The position numbers and the translations under genes are program-made. From Gracilaria gracilis (Eukaryota > Rhodophyta > Florideophyceae > Gracilariales > Gracilariaceae), in assembly GCA_030374805.1 (NCBI GenBank), contig JARGSG010000051.1:186001-250000 (forward strand): a DNA stretch of 64,000 nt, read 5' to 3'. This document shows positions 8,966 through 20,151 of this stretch, piece by piece. The notes under the pieces were generated by a model that saw nothing but the letters and a program-made list of their open reading frames with translations, had not been told where the DNA came from and ran no database searches. The first letter of the stretch is position 1; every line of letters begins with the position of its first letter.

Positions 8966-10085
8966 CTGCCTTGTGTGGGAAAACGGGGCGTATCACATGC
9001 CGTTGCCAGCTTCTTTAGCGAAATGCGACAATCATGGCTGGGAGTGTGGAACTGACCAAATAAAGAGCCCCAAACGCAGATGCATGTTTCGAATCTACGA
9101 TACGTACGGCGATAAGAAGTGACAAATAATTCTCGCTGGTAGAACGCTCTGTTGATGGAGTTTTCGGAAAAAAGAAAAAGGTGCACTCAAAGAGCGACCA
9201 TATCGGCGGGACAATACCTTGGGCGTACAATGGTGGCAGGGCATGAGTTGGTGGGTCAGAGAGTTAGATCCGATGATGCTCGCACAAAGGCAAATTTCAA
9301 AGGCGGTGATGAACGGCAGGAACAAGAAGGCGACGGCCGGCGGCGTGTTTGTGAACGTGAACGGCGCCCTGCAGCGTGTTATATCCAGTGCATGCAAGTG
9401 CATAGCGCTCGATGGGCACGTTCTCGGATGGGAACGGCGGCGGCAAGCTGCGCGCTTTATTTGAATGATGGCAGTGCAAACTAGGCGCGCAGCGCAGCGC
9501 ATTGCACATGCTCAAGCAGAACGAGTTAAAGTGTGGTGCATGCGGCGCGTGTGGTGAAGGCGACGCGACAAGCTTTGTAACAAATGGCACAGCCATCGTG
9601 GCTGGTCGGTCCAATGGACCATTGCTCAATTTGAATGGCTAAATTTTGAAGCATAGTGTCTATTATTATTGTAAACGCGCGCGTTTGATGTTGAGGTTGT
9701 ATGATGTGAGGTGAAGGTCATTGGTATGATATACGAAGGTATATATACTTGGAAGAGTTTGACAAGGGGTTTTGTGCACACTATGCGCCCGGCGCACTGC
9801 ACTTGCAGAAGGGAATATTACGTGTCGGTTGTGCGCCGCAATAGCGTGGCACGCGGCGCACAGCACAACAACAATGATGCGCCGTTCCGCACACTCGCCG
9901 TTTGGTGAAACGCTCTTCATTGTTGCGTGAAATTCGGTTGTTTTTCGGGCGCATCACGTGCGCGTGCATGCGTGCGCTGACGAGATGCGCCAACGGCGGT
10001 AACAGGCGCATACCCTAAAACATTAGCAGGCACGTCTCCCTGAATGCTCGCGCGGCAGCGAATACCGCTATAATTTCCAGTCCAG
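8966..10085. other. Intergenic, no supported gene
   Basis: Downstream of the zinc-finger gene. Frames of 60-135 codons occur on both strands between 9095 and 9920, but none shows a domain and they overlap each other. Part of 9150-9250 is probably 3' untranslated sequence. Confidence 0.4.
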
Positions 10086-10280
10086 GGCCGATATCTCTTC
10101 GAGCTTTCACAGCAGCGTCTCTTCCATCCAACAACCTCCATCATCTCTAGCGCAATCCATTCTAAGGCCGATATCTCTGTCGACTTTCACAGCAGCGTGT
10201 CTCTTCCATCCAAAACCTCCTCAAGGCCGATATCTTTGTCAACTCTGACAGCAGCCTGTCTCTTTTCACCCCACCACCTT
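10086..10280. repeat. Three degenerate direct repeats (GGCCGATATCTC... unit)
   Basis: A unit of about 55 bp beginning GGCCGATATCT and containing TTTCACAGCAGCG and CTTCCATCCA occurs at 10086, 10166 and 10225. Spacings are 80 and 59 bp, and the third copy is the most diverged. I see no coding potential. It may be a local tandem duplication or a short satellite. Confidence 0.7.
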
Positions 10281-11796
10281 GTTTCTCTAACAAGTGACAT
10301 CGACTCTAAAGCGCGCATCAAATCAGTAAGCTGCAATGCTTGATACCACGAGTCAAATTCAATCACCGCCAGTAAAGTAAAGCCTTGCCTTGTGCACCTT
10401 ATTCGCATCCGAACCGTACGGTCAATGATCCTGCCAAACCATAATCTACCTGTACATAACCATTTTAACACTGGTGTATCGGCTTGTGGAACGCCTTAGT
10501 ACTATGACATGTGCTTTGAATTCTCTCAGCCTTCCACTCAGATGGAAACGAAGATGCTGCCTATCAGTAGGGTATAACAAAAACATGAACGTTTGCTGCT
10601 GGAGAAAATGGTAAGAAAGTAGCAGAGAGTCATTCGTTCATATTGAGGAGCCAGCGCGACGAAAAACAGCGGCATGAACTAAGTTGTATGATAAACAGAT
10701 GGAATCTATAGACTCCCCCCTCCCCCCACAAACAACCTATGATCCTTAATCCTTTGTCAGACCGCTCTCATGAGAAGAGAAACAACTGTTTTCTGTGTTG
10801 TTTTCATCACAGCGCCGTTGCTGCTATCAACAGGATCAAAAGTGTTGTCGCTCACCAACTCCACCCGTGATGAGGCGCTTAAGGCCTCATATTGCGATGC
10901 GAAATATTTTGGTTTGAACTTCTGCATCTGGCCAGCTTTTCGTCGCTCCCTTATCATGGATGTACACTCCTGAAATGCATGAGACTGATCTGGTCACAGT
11001 TGCCGGAAAGAAGAAGTTGTTTCCTGAGAGGAGTTGAGAAACATCAACTGCATGTATACTGTACATAATTATGCATAGATACAGCTATGCAGAATGTATG
11101 TCAACTGGAGGAACGGAGAGAACATAGATAATAGGTCACGATTTTGAAATTCAAAATTTGAATAGTAAATGATTACTGCGATGCATGGCACGTGCCAATA
11201 GCTCGAACTGACTCTTCTTTGATAGCACTATATCTACAAAACGTGGATATAGGTTTTATGGTAATTTGCGGTTGTAATTATATTGTTGCAGTTATATTGA
11301 AGATAGCCAATGTTAACAGTTCGATTTAGTCAATCTTCTGGTGTGATAGATGATGAACAAAGAAACTCAATTTCGACAGCAGGTTGGCTTTGCCTGCAGG
11401 AACGTAATTACTATTTTGTCTGTGTTGGTACTCAATTGTCAATCCCCCTTTATTCGCTGTTCCTATACAATAGACCTCCAACGTAAAAACCAGTTTTCTA
11501 CGCAAAAACTGAGTAAATCGAGGAAACAGTGAGCTGTTTCCTTGATTAGGTCTTTGAAGTTGTTAGGCCACATTTGCGCAGTTTCTCGATCTATACGTAA
11601 AACCAAAATCACTAAACAGTAGTGTAGCAAATACGATAAAAGCTCGTAAATAAGCACAATAAAGAACTTAAATAATAAAAACAAAGATTTTACTGAACGG
11701 ACCCACCAAGAATGTATTATTTTCGTTACTGCTTATACTTAGAATATTAAAGAGATAGCGTTTCATCATCTGAGCAGGCACCTCCAAACATTGTGT
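10281..11796. other. AT-rich stretch without supported genes
   Basis: Only short frames. The 67-codon plus-strand frame at 10770-10973 begins with a hydrophobic, signal-peptide-like segment but has no other support. Part of this stretch may belong to the transposon remnant that follows. Confidence 0.4.
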
Positions 11797-13112
11797 CTAG
11801 ACAATCCGCTTTTTCTCCCGGTATTTTCGTTCAACCTCCTTCCGCTTTGAAGCCATTGACTCGCCTATATGATAAAGACGATTGCCCATCTTCACATAAG
11901 TCTCCTGATCTTTTTCCCTTAAAGGGTACCACCGAACATTCAAATTTGTTACAGCAACAGCAAACGGCATTAATGAATTATAAAGCTTTTCCCCGTACCT
12001 CCATTTCACCGTAAACATTCCCCACCGTCTCAAAAGGCGACCAAAAAATTCTCTACTATCACTCTGTCTAAAGACAGTTTCTTATTCCGAATATTTTCCT
12101 CCGCAGACAAATATTAATTCTTTGGGGGCCTCGTAGGATGTTCGAGACGAACATACTGCTCTCCGCCTTGATATTCTTTGTCAGCGAGCATAGCCCACTG
12201 ATTCTCATATTCATCTACCAGTTCGCCCTTGTCCGTAATTTTCTTCTCTGCCTCTCGCTTTTTCAATACCGTCTGGTAAAATTCAACATTACCGTAAAAC
12301 ATATCTACGTCTGCTTTAGATCCAGTAAAATGATCAGTTAAACCCAACACCATACCATTTTTCATAACAGGCATTTCCGTTTTAAATCCATAGAGCTTGT
12401 GTTTACCGCTGTAGTAAACCTTTTCTTCCTGCATATTTTTACTGGGACGATTAGCTCGCTGAAAAAAACATCGGTTGCATAGCGTACATACTTGTGGTTT
12501 TTAAATTTTTTCTTCTCTCAAATCATCTTACTCACACTGTATTTTGCATCCAAATCATAAACAAATGTCTGCGTCAAAGAGTCTGATACACACAAAACGA
12601 ACTCCGTCACCATACGTTCGAAAGTCGGCCCCTTAATTTTGAAAATTCTTTCTAAAAAATTCCAAGAACACCGTGCTTAATTGAGACAAGTGCCATAAAG
12701 AGTATATTTTTTCGTGTGTATTTGTATCGACGATAACGGCCTGTATCCCACAGATGACGGACATTTGCTTCAATGCCTCTCCATAGAGCATCAAACTCGT
12801 TTGAAGAAAAGTTTGACATTTCCAGACTTGTGGCGGATCCACCATCTCTAAAAAAGAGTCGTAAATTATAGATTGTGAATCCGCCTCTTCGTCGCTATCG
12901 GTGATGTCAGGATCGGAGTTAAAGCGCTTGAGCTCTGTCTCCCTTGCCAAACGCGAGTCAGTTAAAAGCTCTAAAGCGGTGTGGATGTCGTGCGAGTAAA
13001 GTTGAGATGGTTCAGGCATTATGGAAAGGAACTGTGTGAGCGAGATGTTTGGTGGATGAGAATGTCTTGCCGCTATAAACCATTTTGCAGTTTCTTTGAT
13101 CGAGGGAGACAA
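11797..13112 (-). pseudogene. Broken PIF/Harbinger-like DDE transposase (T1)
   Basis: Three minus-strand blocks in different frames (13112-12633, about 12630-12114, 12110-11797) together match a DDE_Tnp_4-type transposase. Landmarks are KGPTFERMV, YATDVFFQRANRPSKN, YYSGKHKLYGFKTEMPV with the GSKADVDMF Asp, ADKEYQGG, LSLDRVIVENF and FFGRLLRRWGMFTVKWRY. At least two frameshifts and two stops (one TGA near 12520) separate them, so no full protein is made. The same family recurs at 51.6-52.6 kb. E1 is inserted just upstream (13,121/24,521), so the 5' part, if it survives, lies beyond 24,520. The N-terminal block (159 codons) is acidic with no known domain. Confidence 0.75.
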
Positions 13113-13126
13113 GCTTTATACGCAAA

Positions 13127-13978
13127 TGAAGAACAACACTCCTTGGAGGCGATTTGAGGCACTTAGTTAATTTCCGCATCATGCGTTAGTAGATATATAT
13201 GAGCTACACCGCTATTAGCGTGTCGCCTCGCTGAGGTAATTTCCACACATGTACACGTCGATTGCACGGCTCGAGGCGCCGCTTAGCGGGTGTGAATAGC
13301 ACACGTGTAGCACGAACATGCCAGAGGCAGTGCACCCAGCATTGCTGTATTGACTTAGATATTTTATAGATTATTTTGCCCGGCGCACCCACTGTCAGTG
13401 GTGCGCCGAGCTCAGTACTTAGAGGGTTGAGCACCGCTCCCCCAAGTAAACTGCCCCTTGCCAAGCAAGGGCTTCTGGCCCTAACTATCACGCCTTCGCA
13501 GATTGTTCACCTCCAAGTGGAGTGACGACTGCGTTGTTCACGTATAGTTACCCACTCTTGTGGCGCTCAGAGTATAACCACTATTTGTGTGTCTCGTTCC
13601 GACCTATTGTCGTATACTCGCCCCTGTATTGGGTTTGCTTTATTCTCTCTCTCTCTTCCCCACTCTGGTGGTTTATTTTCTCCTCTTTTTGGGTTTGCCT
13701 TTTTGCCCTGTTCTCAGTGGCCCGTTTCCGACGCTTTGTCGTTGCCGTGCTACTCTCTCTCGAGGACTCATCTCGTGACCGTTTGAACACGTGGATCTCT
13801 ACCGACTACTAATCAGCCTAATGCTCCGACGCTTGTCGTGACGATTTGACCTCGGATTTACACCCGGCTTAGCTGTGTCATTCCCGGACTGCTCCGTTCG
13901 CTGTGCTGCCCTGTCGAGGGGAAGATTCCGAACGTCTTTGTGAGCCTGCGCTTTTCCCGCCAAAGGCGTTGCTCCACA
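13127..13978 (+). repeat. E1 5' LTR
   Basis: 852 bp, TGAAGAACAAC...TTGCTCCACA. It differs from the 3' copy at about 17 positions plus a 2-bp CT slippage. U3 contains a CACGTG palindrome at 13302-13307 and another CACGTG lies at 13788-13793. The second half (about 13620-13770) is pyrimidine-rich, as in the other LTRs here. Confidence 0.95.
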
Positions 13979-13980
13979 AG

Positions 13981-13999
13981 AGGTCTCCCGACCTAGAAC
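13981..13999 (+). promoter_or_regulatory. E1 primer-binding site
   Basis: AGGTCTCCCGACCTAGAAC, 2 nt after the 5' LTR. It matches the consensus TGGTCTCCCGACCTAGAAG seen after the 5' LTRs of E2, E3 and E4. That consensus is complementary to a tRNA 3' end finishing in CCA. Confidence 0.7.
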
Positions 14000-14240
14000 G
14001 ACTAGTTTTGTCGGAAGATTCACTCGTGAATTCACTCGTGGCGAGGTTAGTCCTTTTGCCCTAGTCTCCATTTGGAAGTTCATTGGAAGTCCCAGCCAAT
14101 TGGCTGTCGATTATCCCGTTGTACGGTTGTTCTTGTCATGACTCTGTCAGATCGTCCAAAGACACGCAGTCAGACTGGAAGATCGGATCCGCCACTTCCG
14201 TCACGGATCCCCCACCCGTTAACGGTCCCGGACCGAAGGG

Positions 14241-16223
14241 ATGCCGGCTTCTGAAGCTGTGCCGACGACCACTCGACTTCCGCCCACGTCGTTGATCAAC
14301 CCTCATCGAGGTGACGGACCGGCTCCTGCCGTTGCTGGTCCTGCCCCTGAGGCACCTCTGAGGGCTGCTGTCAATGACACCCCCCACTTAACGGTGGAAG
14401 AGCAGCTCCGCTCCACGCGGGCTGCCCATGCTACCCTTGCTAAGGAGTTGTCGCTACTTCGAAAGAAGGTGGAGGACACTGCTTTGCAGGACTTTTCTGA
14501 GGATCTCCGCGTATTGCGTGGTGATGTCAACTCCCTCTTGGAAGCTTTCGGAGGACCCGCTAATTTCGTGGAGGACGTGGCTGAGAAGTTTACTCGCCTC
14601 CGCGCCCGTCTGGAAACGGTGGAACAAACCGTCCTGGTTGGAGCCAATCGCACGGCTGAGCCGGTTGCTGTTTCACACCGTGACAAGAAGGTCAGTGGAT
14701 CCAAAGCACGCAGAGAGCGGAAGAACTACGACTCTGATTCGTCAGCATCTTCTCTTTCTTCTCGCTGGTCAACCGGGTCTGATTCGTCCGACTCGTCGGT
14801 AGAAGAAGCCCCTCGTGAGCGTTCGTCACGCCCAAAGCGGTCATCAGCTACCCAAGGTGTGATACGCGCCCGCTCGAAGGGAAGGAAGCACTCCGGATTA
14901 AAGGAGTTGAAGCCTACCAATCTGCTCTACAAAAAGCTGTTTTCATACCGGTATTACCGTTTGGGGGACTCCTCATTGGATAGAACTCCCCGTGGGACGG
15001 GAAAGGTTAAAGACTGTATCAAACGGATGCAGCTGTCGCTCCGTAATCAACTGTTTACAGGCGATGATCCCATCTTGGTGTTGGATTTTCTATCATGCTT
15101 TGTAGCGGAAGCCGACATCCTTGAGATGAATGAAGGACAGGCGTTTGTCGCGCTGCCCTATTTTCTACGCGGACTTGCGGAAGATCAGTACAACTCTGTA
15201 AGAGGTTCATCGCGCGCCTCTGAAGGAGGGGTTACTTGCTGGCCTGAAGCAGTTCAGTATCTACTGAGGTCCTATGCTACTGGTACCGCCATCCAGTCGG
15301 CTATCCTCGCTCTGAGAGACACCAAACAACGCCCAGGCGAAACGGAAACCGATTACTCGGTGCGCCTGAATAAGGCCTTCCACCATTGTTGCAATGTTTA
15401 TTCCGCTCAAGAGCGTTGTACCATGTTCGTTGATGAACTAGACCCGGCAATACGGACCCTAGTGGCCCGTCGCCGTGAAGAGAACCGTAAGACTACGTAC
15501 TTGGAACTGGTGCAGTATGCACGCGCCGAAGGCGACGCGCTACGCGCACGAGTCCCGGGTACCCGGTTGAAGTCCGCTAAAGCGTTGATGTTGGAATCGA
15601 GAACCCCGTCGGCGTCAATGCTGGCTGAGGAACACTCCAATAAGGAGTATGGTCAGGTGCGCTTTGCCCGTAGCTACGTGCTTTCAATCCCGACAACGGA
15701 GCTTCCCTTAACCACGGATGCCTCGTTTCAAACGGCTCCTGACGATACACTGCTGTATGCAGATTCGAACCGAGTTCGACCGCCTCGACTGTCATATGAA
15801 AACGGTGGAACTCGGGCTTCACGGCCTGGCTGGCAAGCTTCCCGCCCAGCGGTGCGATTCTCGAATACTCGGAACGTCAATGCCATTGTTGGATTGAGCT
15901 GTCACCTCTGCTATACGCGAAGGCATACTTCTCTGCAGTGCGTTTTAACCATGCGTGAATGGGCACAAGTCATTGCCAACTACGAATCCCTCTCACCTGA
16001 GGAGAAGGCTTCCGTTCCGATGGCATCGTACATCCGCGCGAAGATAGATATTCCACGCACAATTGCGGCTCCGATTGCCCAGAACATGGTGACGTCTCAC
16101 CCCCGTACCCCTCTCGAGGTAAATTCAACCGCTACTGCGGACGCTTCTGCCGCTGGTGTCAAGGCATCAATGGTTCAGAACACTGAGCACACGCCACAGG
16201 CGGAATCTGCTCAGGAAAACTAA
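14241..16223 (+). CDS. gag: E1 gag polyprotein
   Basis: 660-aa open frame. The N-terminal region has heptad-like Leu spacing (coiled coil about residues 55-130) and a Ser/Asp/Arg-rich linker. A conserved capsid-like core follows (FSYRYYRL, GKVKDCIKRMQLSLR, LFTGDDPILVLDFL, ETDYSVRLNKAF). Near residue 555 is one zinc knuckle of the exact form C-x2-C-x4-H-x4-C (CHLCYTRRHTSLQC). E3 gag shows where the true N-terminus should be; here a matching leader from the ATG at 14138 lies in another frame, so a frameshift may separate it from this ORF. Gag ends CAG GAA AAC TAA, and pol continues in the minus-one frame. Confidence 0.85.
   Translation: MPASEAVPTTTRLPPTSLINPHRGDGPAPAVAGPAPEAPLRAAVNDTPHLTVEEQLRSTRAAHATLAKELSLLRKKVEDTALQDFSEDLRVLRGDVNSLLEAFGGPANFVEDVAEKFTRLRARLETVEQTVLVGANRTAEPVAVSHRDKKVSGSKARRERKNYDSDSSASSLSSRWSTGSDSSDSSVEEAPRERSSRPKRSSATQGVIRARSKGRKHSGLKELKPTNLLYKKLFSYRYYRLGDSSLDRTPRGTGKVKDCIKRMQLSLRNQLFTGDDPILVLDFLSCFVAEADILEMNEGQAFVALPYFLRGLAEDQYNSVRGSSRASEGGVTCWPEAVQYLLRSYATGTAIQSAILALRDTKQRPGETETDYSVRLNKAFHHCCNVYSAQERCTMFVDELDPAIRTLVARRREENRKTTYLELVQYARAEGDALRARVPGTRLKSAKALMLESRTPSASMLAEEHSNKEYGQVRFARSYVLSIPTTELPLTTDASFQTAPDDTLLYADSNRVRPPRLSYENGGTRASRPGWQASRPAVRFSNTRNVNAIVGLSCHLCYTRRHTSLQCVLTMREWAQVIANYESLSPEEKASVPMASYIRAKIDIPRTIAAPIAQNMVTSHPRTPLEVNSTATADASAAGVKASMVQNTEHTPQAESAQEN
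16215..16223 (+). promoter_or_regulatory. Degenerate minus-one frameshift site at the E1 gag stop
   Basis: GGAAAAC directly followed by TAA, at the same place where E3 has the canonical slippery heptamer GGGAAAC then TAA. Pol is in the minus-one frame relative to gag. The E1 version has lost the third G. Confidence 0.5.
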
Positions 16224-16225
16224 TT

Positions 16226-17269
16226 GTGGGAGTCTCCTCTCTTGGAGAGATGCTCTCAGATTTGAGACTGAAGGCGCCCGAGGCGTCCTTGTTTCGCTCC
16301 CAGGTCCGAATCCTCTCTAGGAAACAGGCCGTCGAAGACGTGAACTCAGAACAGCTTGTTGTTTTTCGTCGACCGTGGATACTGGTAAGAAATAACCGGT
16401 TCCCGGATAGAGTTATGGTGATGGCCAAACGCAATTACAAGGTCTATGCCGACCTTGGCCTTTCACCCCAGTTTATGGTGCGTTATCTCACTGTATTAGA
16501 AACAGGCGCAGGTCCGAACTTCATTGTTAAATCAGCATTGCCACCCACCTTGTGCTCACACATTCGCCGTGGCGAAATTCCTGACGTCGCTGACGCGAAT
16601 AACAACCCGTTGTCAACGGTAGGATAAATCGAGTTGGTAATCCGCTTGGGCTCATGCGTGGTGAAGCTCTACTTTGTCGTTTGTCGGTCCCTGGCCACCC
16701 CAGTCATTTTGGGTTGTGACTTTTGCGACCGCTTTGTCGATGCCATTAAACCCCGCCAGAGGCGTGTTGAAATGGAAGATGGTTCGTCCGTGCCGATTGT
16801 TCGTCGTCCTTCGAGGCATGTCTCCAAGAAGCATGTACCTCTACCTGCGGCGCAGGAAGCACCACCGAGTTCTCGGGAATCTACGAAGCTTCGTGTTGCC
16901 TCCGCGACACGCGTGCCTCCAGAGTCTCAAGTCTGGGTACAGGTGAATTCCCGTCAATACGGTTTACGAATCGTCCAGCCATTGCCGTCGTTGTATGATA
17001 AATACTCTCTTGCCATTGCTAATGGAGTGGTCCAGGTGGAACCGGGTAATCCTTTTTACGTGTTGATAGCCAATCTAGGCAAAACAACCCAGTATCTGGT
17101 GAAAACCCAAGTGATTGGCTCGGTCATGCCGCATCCAACTGCGTTGGTACCGACGAAGATGACTGCTGCCGGTGTGGTCGGAATCGTTCACTCTAAGGAG
17201 GGGGAGGAGTCTGAATCTCATTCGTCTCCGTCGCCGAGTGTCTCGGTTCCGCAACCTGTGAAGACATAG
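16226..17269 (+). pseudogene. E1 protease region of pol, inactivated
   Basis: Pol is entered in the minus-one frame. The retropepsin-like site reads VLETGAGPNF, where E3 has VLDTGAGPNF, so the catalytic Asp is Glu here. The flap and second-lobe region (DANNNPLSTVG, VILGCDFCDRFVDA) is recognisable. In-frame stops occur at 16625-16627 (TAA) and 17267-17269 (TAG). The purine tract TAAGGAGGGGGAGGA at 17194-17208 overlaps the codons for SKEGEE and is conserved in all four elements. Confidence 0.85.
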
Positions 17270-18760
17270 AAGACACGCGCTCCGACGAGTTACGACCAAT
17301 TGGACCCAGTGAAGGAATTGGAAGAACTCGACCTCGGACATGTTCCGGAGACATACCGCAAACGACTGCGCGATATGCTTCGTGAATTCACCACAATGTG
17401 GGATGGTTCTCTCGGAGAGATAAATACCACGGAACACCGGATTGATCTCCTTCCGAACTCTCGGCCAGTAGCCCAACATCCGTACAGGGCAGGGCCCAAG
17501 GCCAGAGAAGAAGAGCAATTTCAGGTGGACAAGATGCTCCGTGCAGGAGTTATAGAACCGGCACATTCGCCGTGAGCATCACCAGTGGTACTGGCTCAGA
17601 AACCGGATGGCTCCTGGCGCTTTTGCATCAACAATCGTCGTCTGAACGCTGTCACAGTCATGGACCTGTACCCAATCCCACGTATGGACGAATACATCGA
17701 TTTTCTCCGAAATGCTACCGTATTTACGGCATTGGGTGCTAACTGGGGATACTGGCAGGTTCCAGTGAGACAGGAGGATAAGGACAAGACAGCGTTTGTC
17801 TGCCATTCTGGCCTCTACCGTTTTAAACGGATGCCCTTTGGTTTAACCAATGCTCCCGCTACTTTTCAGCATGCCATTGATATCCTACTGGCCCGCTTCA
17901 AGTGGCGTACTTGTCTCGTCTACCTTAACGACGTCATTGTATTCTCAGATAATCTGGATGATCACATCACACATGGGAGAGACATAATGGCCACGTTACG
18001 GGACGCCGGAGTGACACTCAAGCTGAGGAAATGCGAATTTTTCACGGATACAGTCAAGTATCTGGGTCACATAATCCGTCCAGGAAGTTTCATGGTCGAA
18101 AAAGCTCGTGTGAAGTCGCTGAAACAGGCCACGGAACCGACTACCCAGACTGAACTGAAATCCTTCCTAGGATTAGTCAACGTCTATAGACGGTTTATTC
18201 CCAACTTCGCCGACATTGCGGCTCCTCTCAACGCGCTTCTGCGGAAGGGTCAACGGCCTCAGTTGGACCCATTCACGTCTACTCAGACGGAAGCCTTTAA
18301 CTCTCTCAAAGAGGCTGTCCCCACGGCACCAGTATTGTCACTACCGAAACTGGGACTTTCATATACCGTGGACACGGATTCTAGTGACTACCAGGTAGGC
18401 TGCGCCTTGTTTCAAACCACCCCAGAGGGGGAACTAAAGCCAATTGGGTACTGGTCCCGTTCGTTGAACGTGCATGAGAAGAATTACTCCGTCTCGGAGA
18501 AGGAATGTCTTGCAGTAGTTTGGGCATTGTGCACACTACGCCCCTACCTCATGGGTGCTCATTTCACCGTTTACACGGATCACTCATCCTTGAGATCGCT
18601 ACTCTCCATATCGGAGCCTTCAGGCCGCTTAATGCGTTCGAGACTGCGTCTTGCAGAGTTTGACTTCGATGTCGCCTACAAGAAGGGCGCCAACAATACA
18701 CAAGCCGACGCCCTTTCTCGCCTACCCACCACAGGAGAAGCGTTAGCCGTCGATGACTAG
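17270..18760 (+). pseudogene. E1 reverse transcriptase and RNase H, catalytically altered
   Basis: Same frame as the protease. RT fingers and palm are clear (HRIDLLP, PYRAGPKAREEE, ASPVVLAQKPDGSWRFCINN, YPIPRMDEY, MPFGLTNAPATFQHAI). Motif A reads TALGANWGYWQ instead of the usual TxLDANSGYWQ, and motif C reads YLNDVIVF instead of Y-x-D-D, so two of the three catalytic Asp are lost. Both changes are shared with E3. One TGA (17573-17575) replaces a Trp codon (HSP-stop-ASP). RNase H keeps its Asp (TVDTDSSDYQVGCAL), Glu (SEKECLAVVWAL) and Asp (YTDHSSL). The frame closes at 18760. Confidence 0.88.
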
Positions 18761-20151
18761 GAAATACTCTGCTTCGCAGTTGACGACTACACCGCAGGTG
18801 AAATGGATGATATCGAAGAGGAATGACCAGACGAACTGGATTTTGACCAGGAACTGGATGACCTACTCGCTGTCAGCCAAAAGTGCGAACCCCTTACCAG
18901 GGAACTTCGTACCCGTCACAACGGAGGAGATGGTTAGGGAACAATTCAGCGATCCCTACTGCACAAAGATTCGGGCGCAACTCAATGGAGGAGCTGATCT
19001 CCCCTTTCGGGTGAATGATAGTGGATATCTCGTTCGCACGGTAACTGGAAACCCCCAAAATAGTGGTGCCACACGCCCTACAATCTCGGGTGTTACACTT
19101 ATCACACTATGCCAAACTTAGTGGCCACGTCGGAGGACGGAAACTGTACCTTACATTGCGAAGGAAATTCTACTGGCCAGCAATGGCTGTGAATTGCTAC
19201 GCAACTGTGCGGTTCTGCCCCGAGTGTGCTCGGAATCGCGTCAAGCTTCGCCGCCATGCGACGAAGTTGAAGCTCTTCCCCGGAAGGGCGCCCCTGTAAT
19301 TCGTAGCTATCGATATTTTGGGACCCTTCCTCGCTACTAAGCGGCGTAACAAATTTCTACTCGTGATCACGGATCGTTTCTCGAAGCTCGTTCGTACCGT
19401 ACCCTTACGGAGAATCACGTCACTGACGGTTGCGCAAGCATTCGTCACCCATTGGGCATTCGTCTACGGTCCACCGGTGAATCTACTCTCCGACAACGGG
19501 AAACAATTTGCCTCCCGGTTCTTCGGGGATGTATGCAGAATTCTGGATTTCAAAAATCTCTTCACGACAACCTACCACCCCCAGTGTAATGGGCAGGCTG
19601 AACGGTTTAACCGGACGCTGTTAGCAGCACTCCGTTCATACGTAGCCGATCACCCCACTACGTGGGACTTGTTCACCGATGCGCTGACATTCGCATACAA
19701 CACTCAGGTACACCGTACTACGGGATTGACTCCATTTGAATTGGTTCTGTCTCGCACCCCGCAGCCCGTGGCGCTCGAAGCACAGCCACCGCTGGATCAA
19801 TTTCCCTCGACGAAGGGATACAGGGAAACCTGGAAGATATGGCTTACCAAGCTGGTCCCTGCAGCACAACGGTCAATGGCCCGGTCACAAGCCGCATATA
19901 AGCGTGATTTCGATCAGCGAGCCCCTCGAAGACCACCCGCCCTTAAAGAAGGAAACTATGTGTTCATCCGTGAGGAGTATTGGCACCCAGGCAAGGAGAA
20001 ACGCCACAAGCTCTCACCCGTCGCCGACGGTCCCTTCAAGACAATTGCAGTGGAATCCGACACTGTCGTAGTGGAGATGGGTCAGCAACACGAACGCATT
20101 TCGCCCGACCGCGTGGTTTTTGCACCCCCGCCTGCGAGAAACGACCCATAA
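18761..20151 (+). pseudogene. E1 integrase
   Basis: The HHCC zinc-binding domain (HLSHYAKLSGH ... FCPECARNR) and the DDE core are present: Asp in VAIDILGPF, Asp in LSDNGKQF and Glu in NGQAERFNRTL. The D-D-E residues are intact. A frameshift near 19060 separates the N-terminal part (18753-19121 frame) from the rest. A TAA at 19297-19299 interrupts it just before the first Asp, and a further TAA ends it at 20151. A beta-rich C-terminal DNA-binding region (KEGNYVFIREEYWHPG ... GPFKTIAVESDTVVV) follows the core. Confidence 0.85.

Noticed and set aside
9095..9630. Overlapping 110-135-codon frames on both strands
   Set aside because: No domain and mutual overlap. Composition explains the openness.
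13979..14000. Internal tRNA-Asp fragment as retrotransposon primer (the CGGGAGACC match)
   Set aside because: Comparison of all four elements shows the site begins with TGG in E4, which fits an ordinary tRNA 3' CCA end better.
15407..15822. Minus-strand frames opposite gag and pol of the retrotransposons
   Set aside because: They mirror conserved sense coding sequence. Only the antisense frames between chromodomain and 3' LTR lie opposite non-coding sequence and are conserved between elements.
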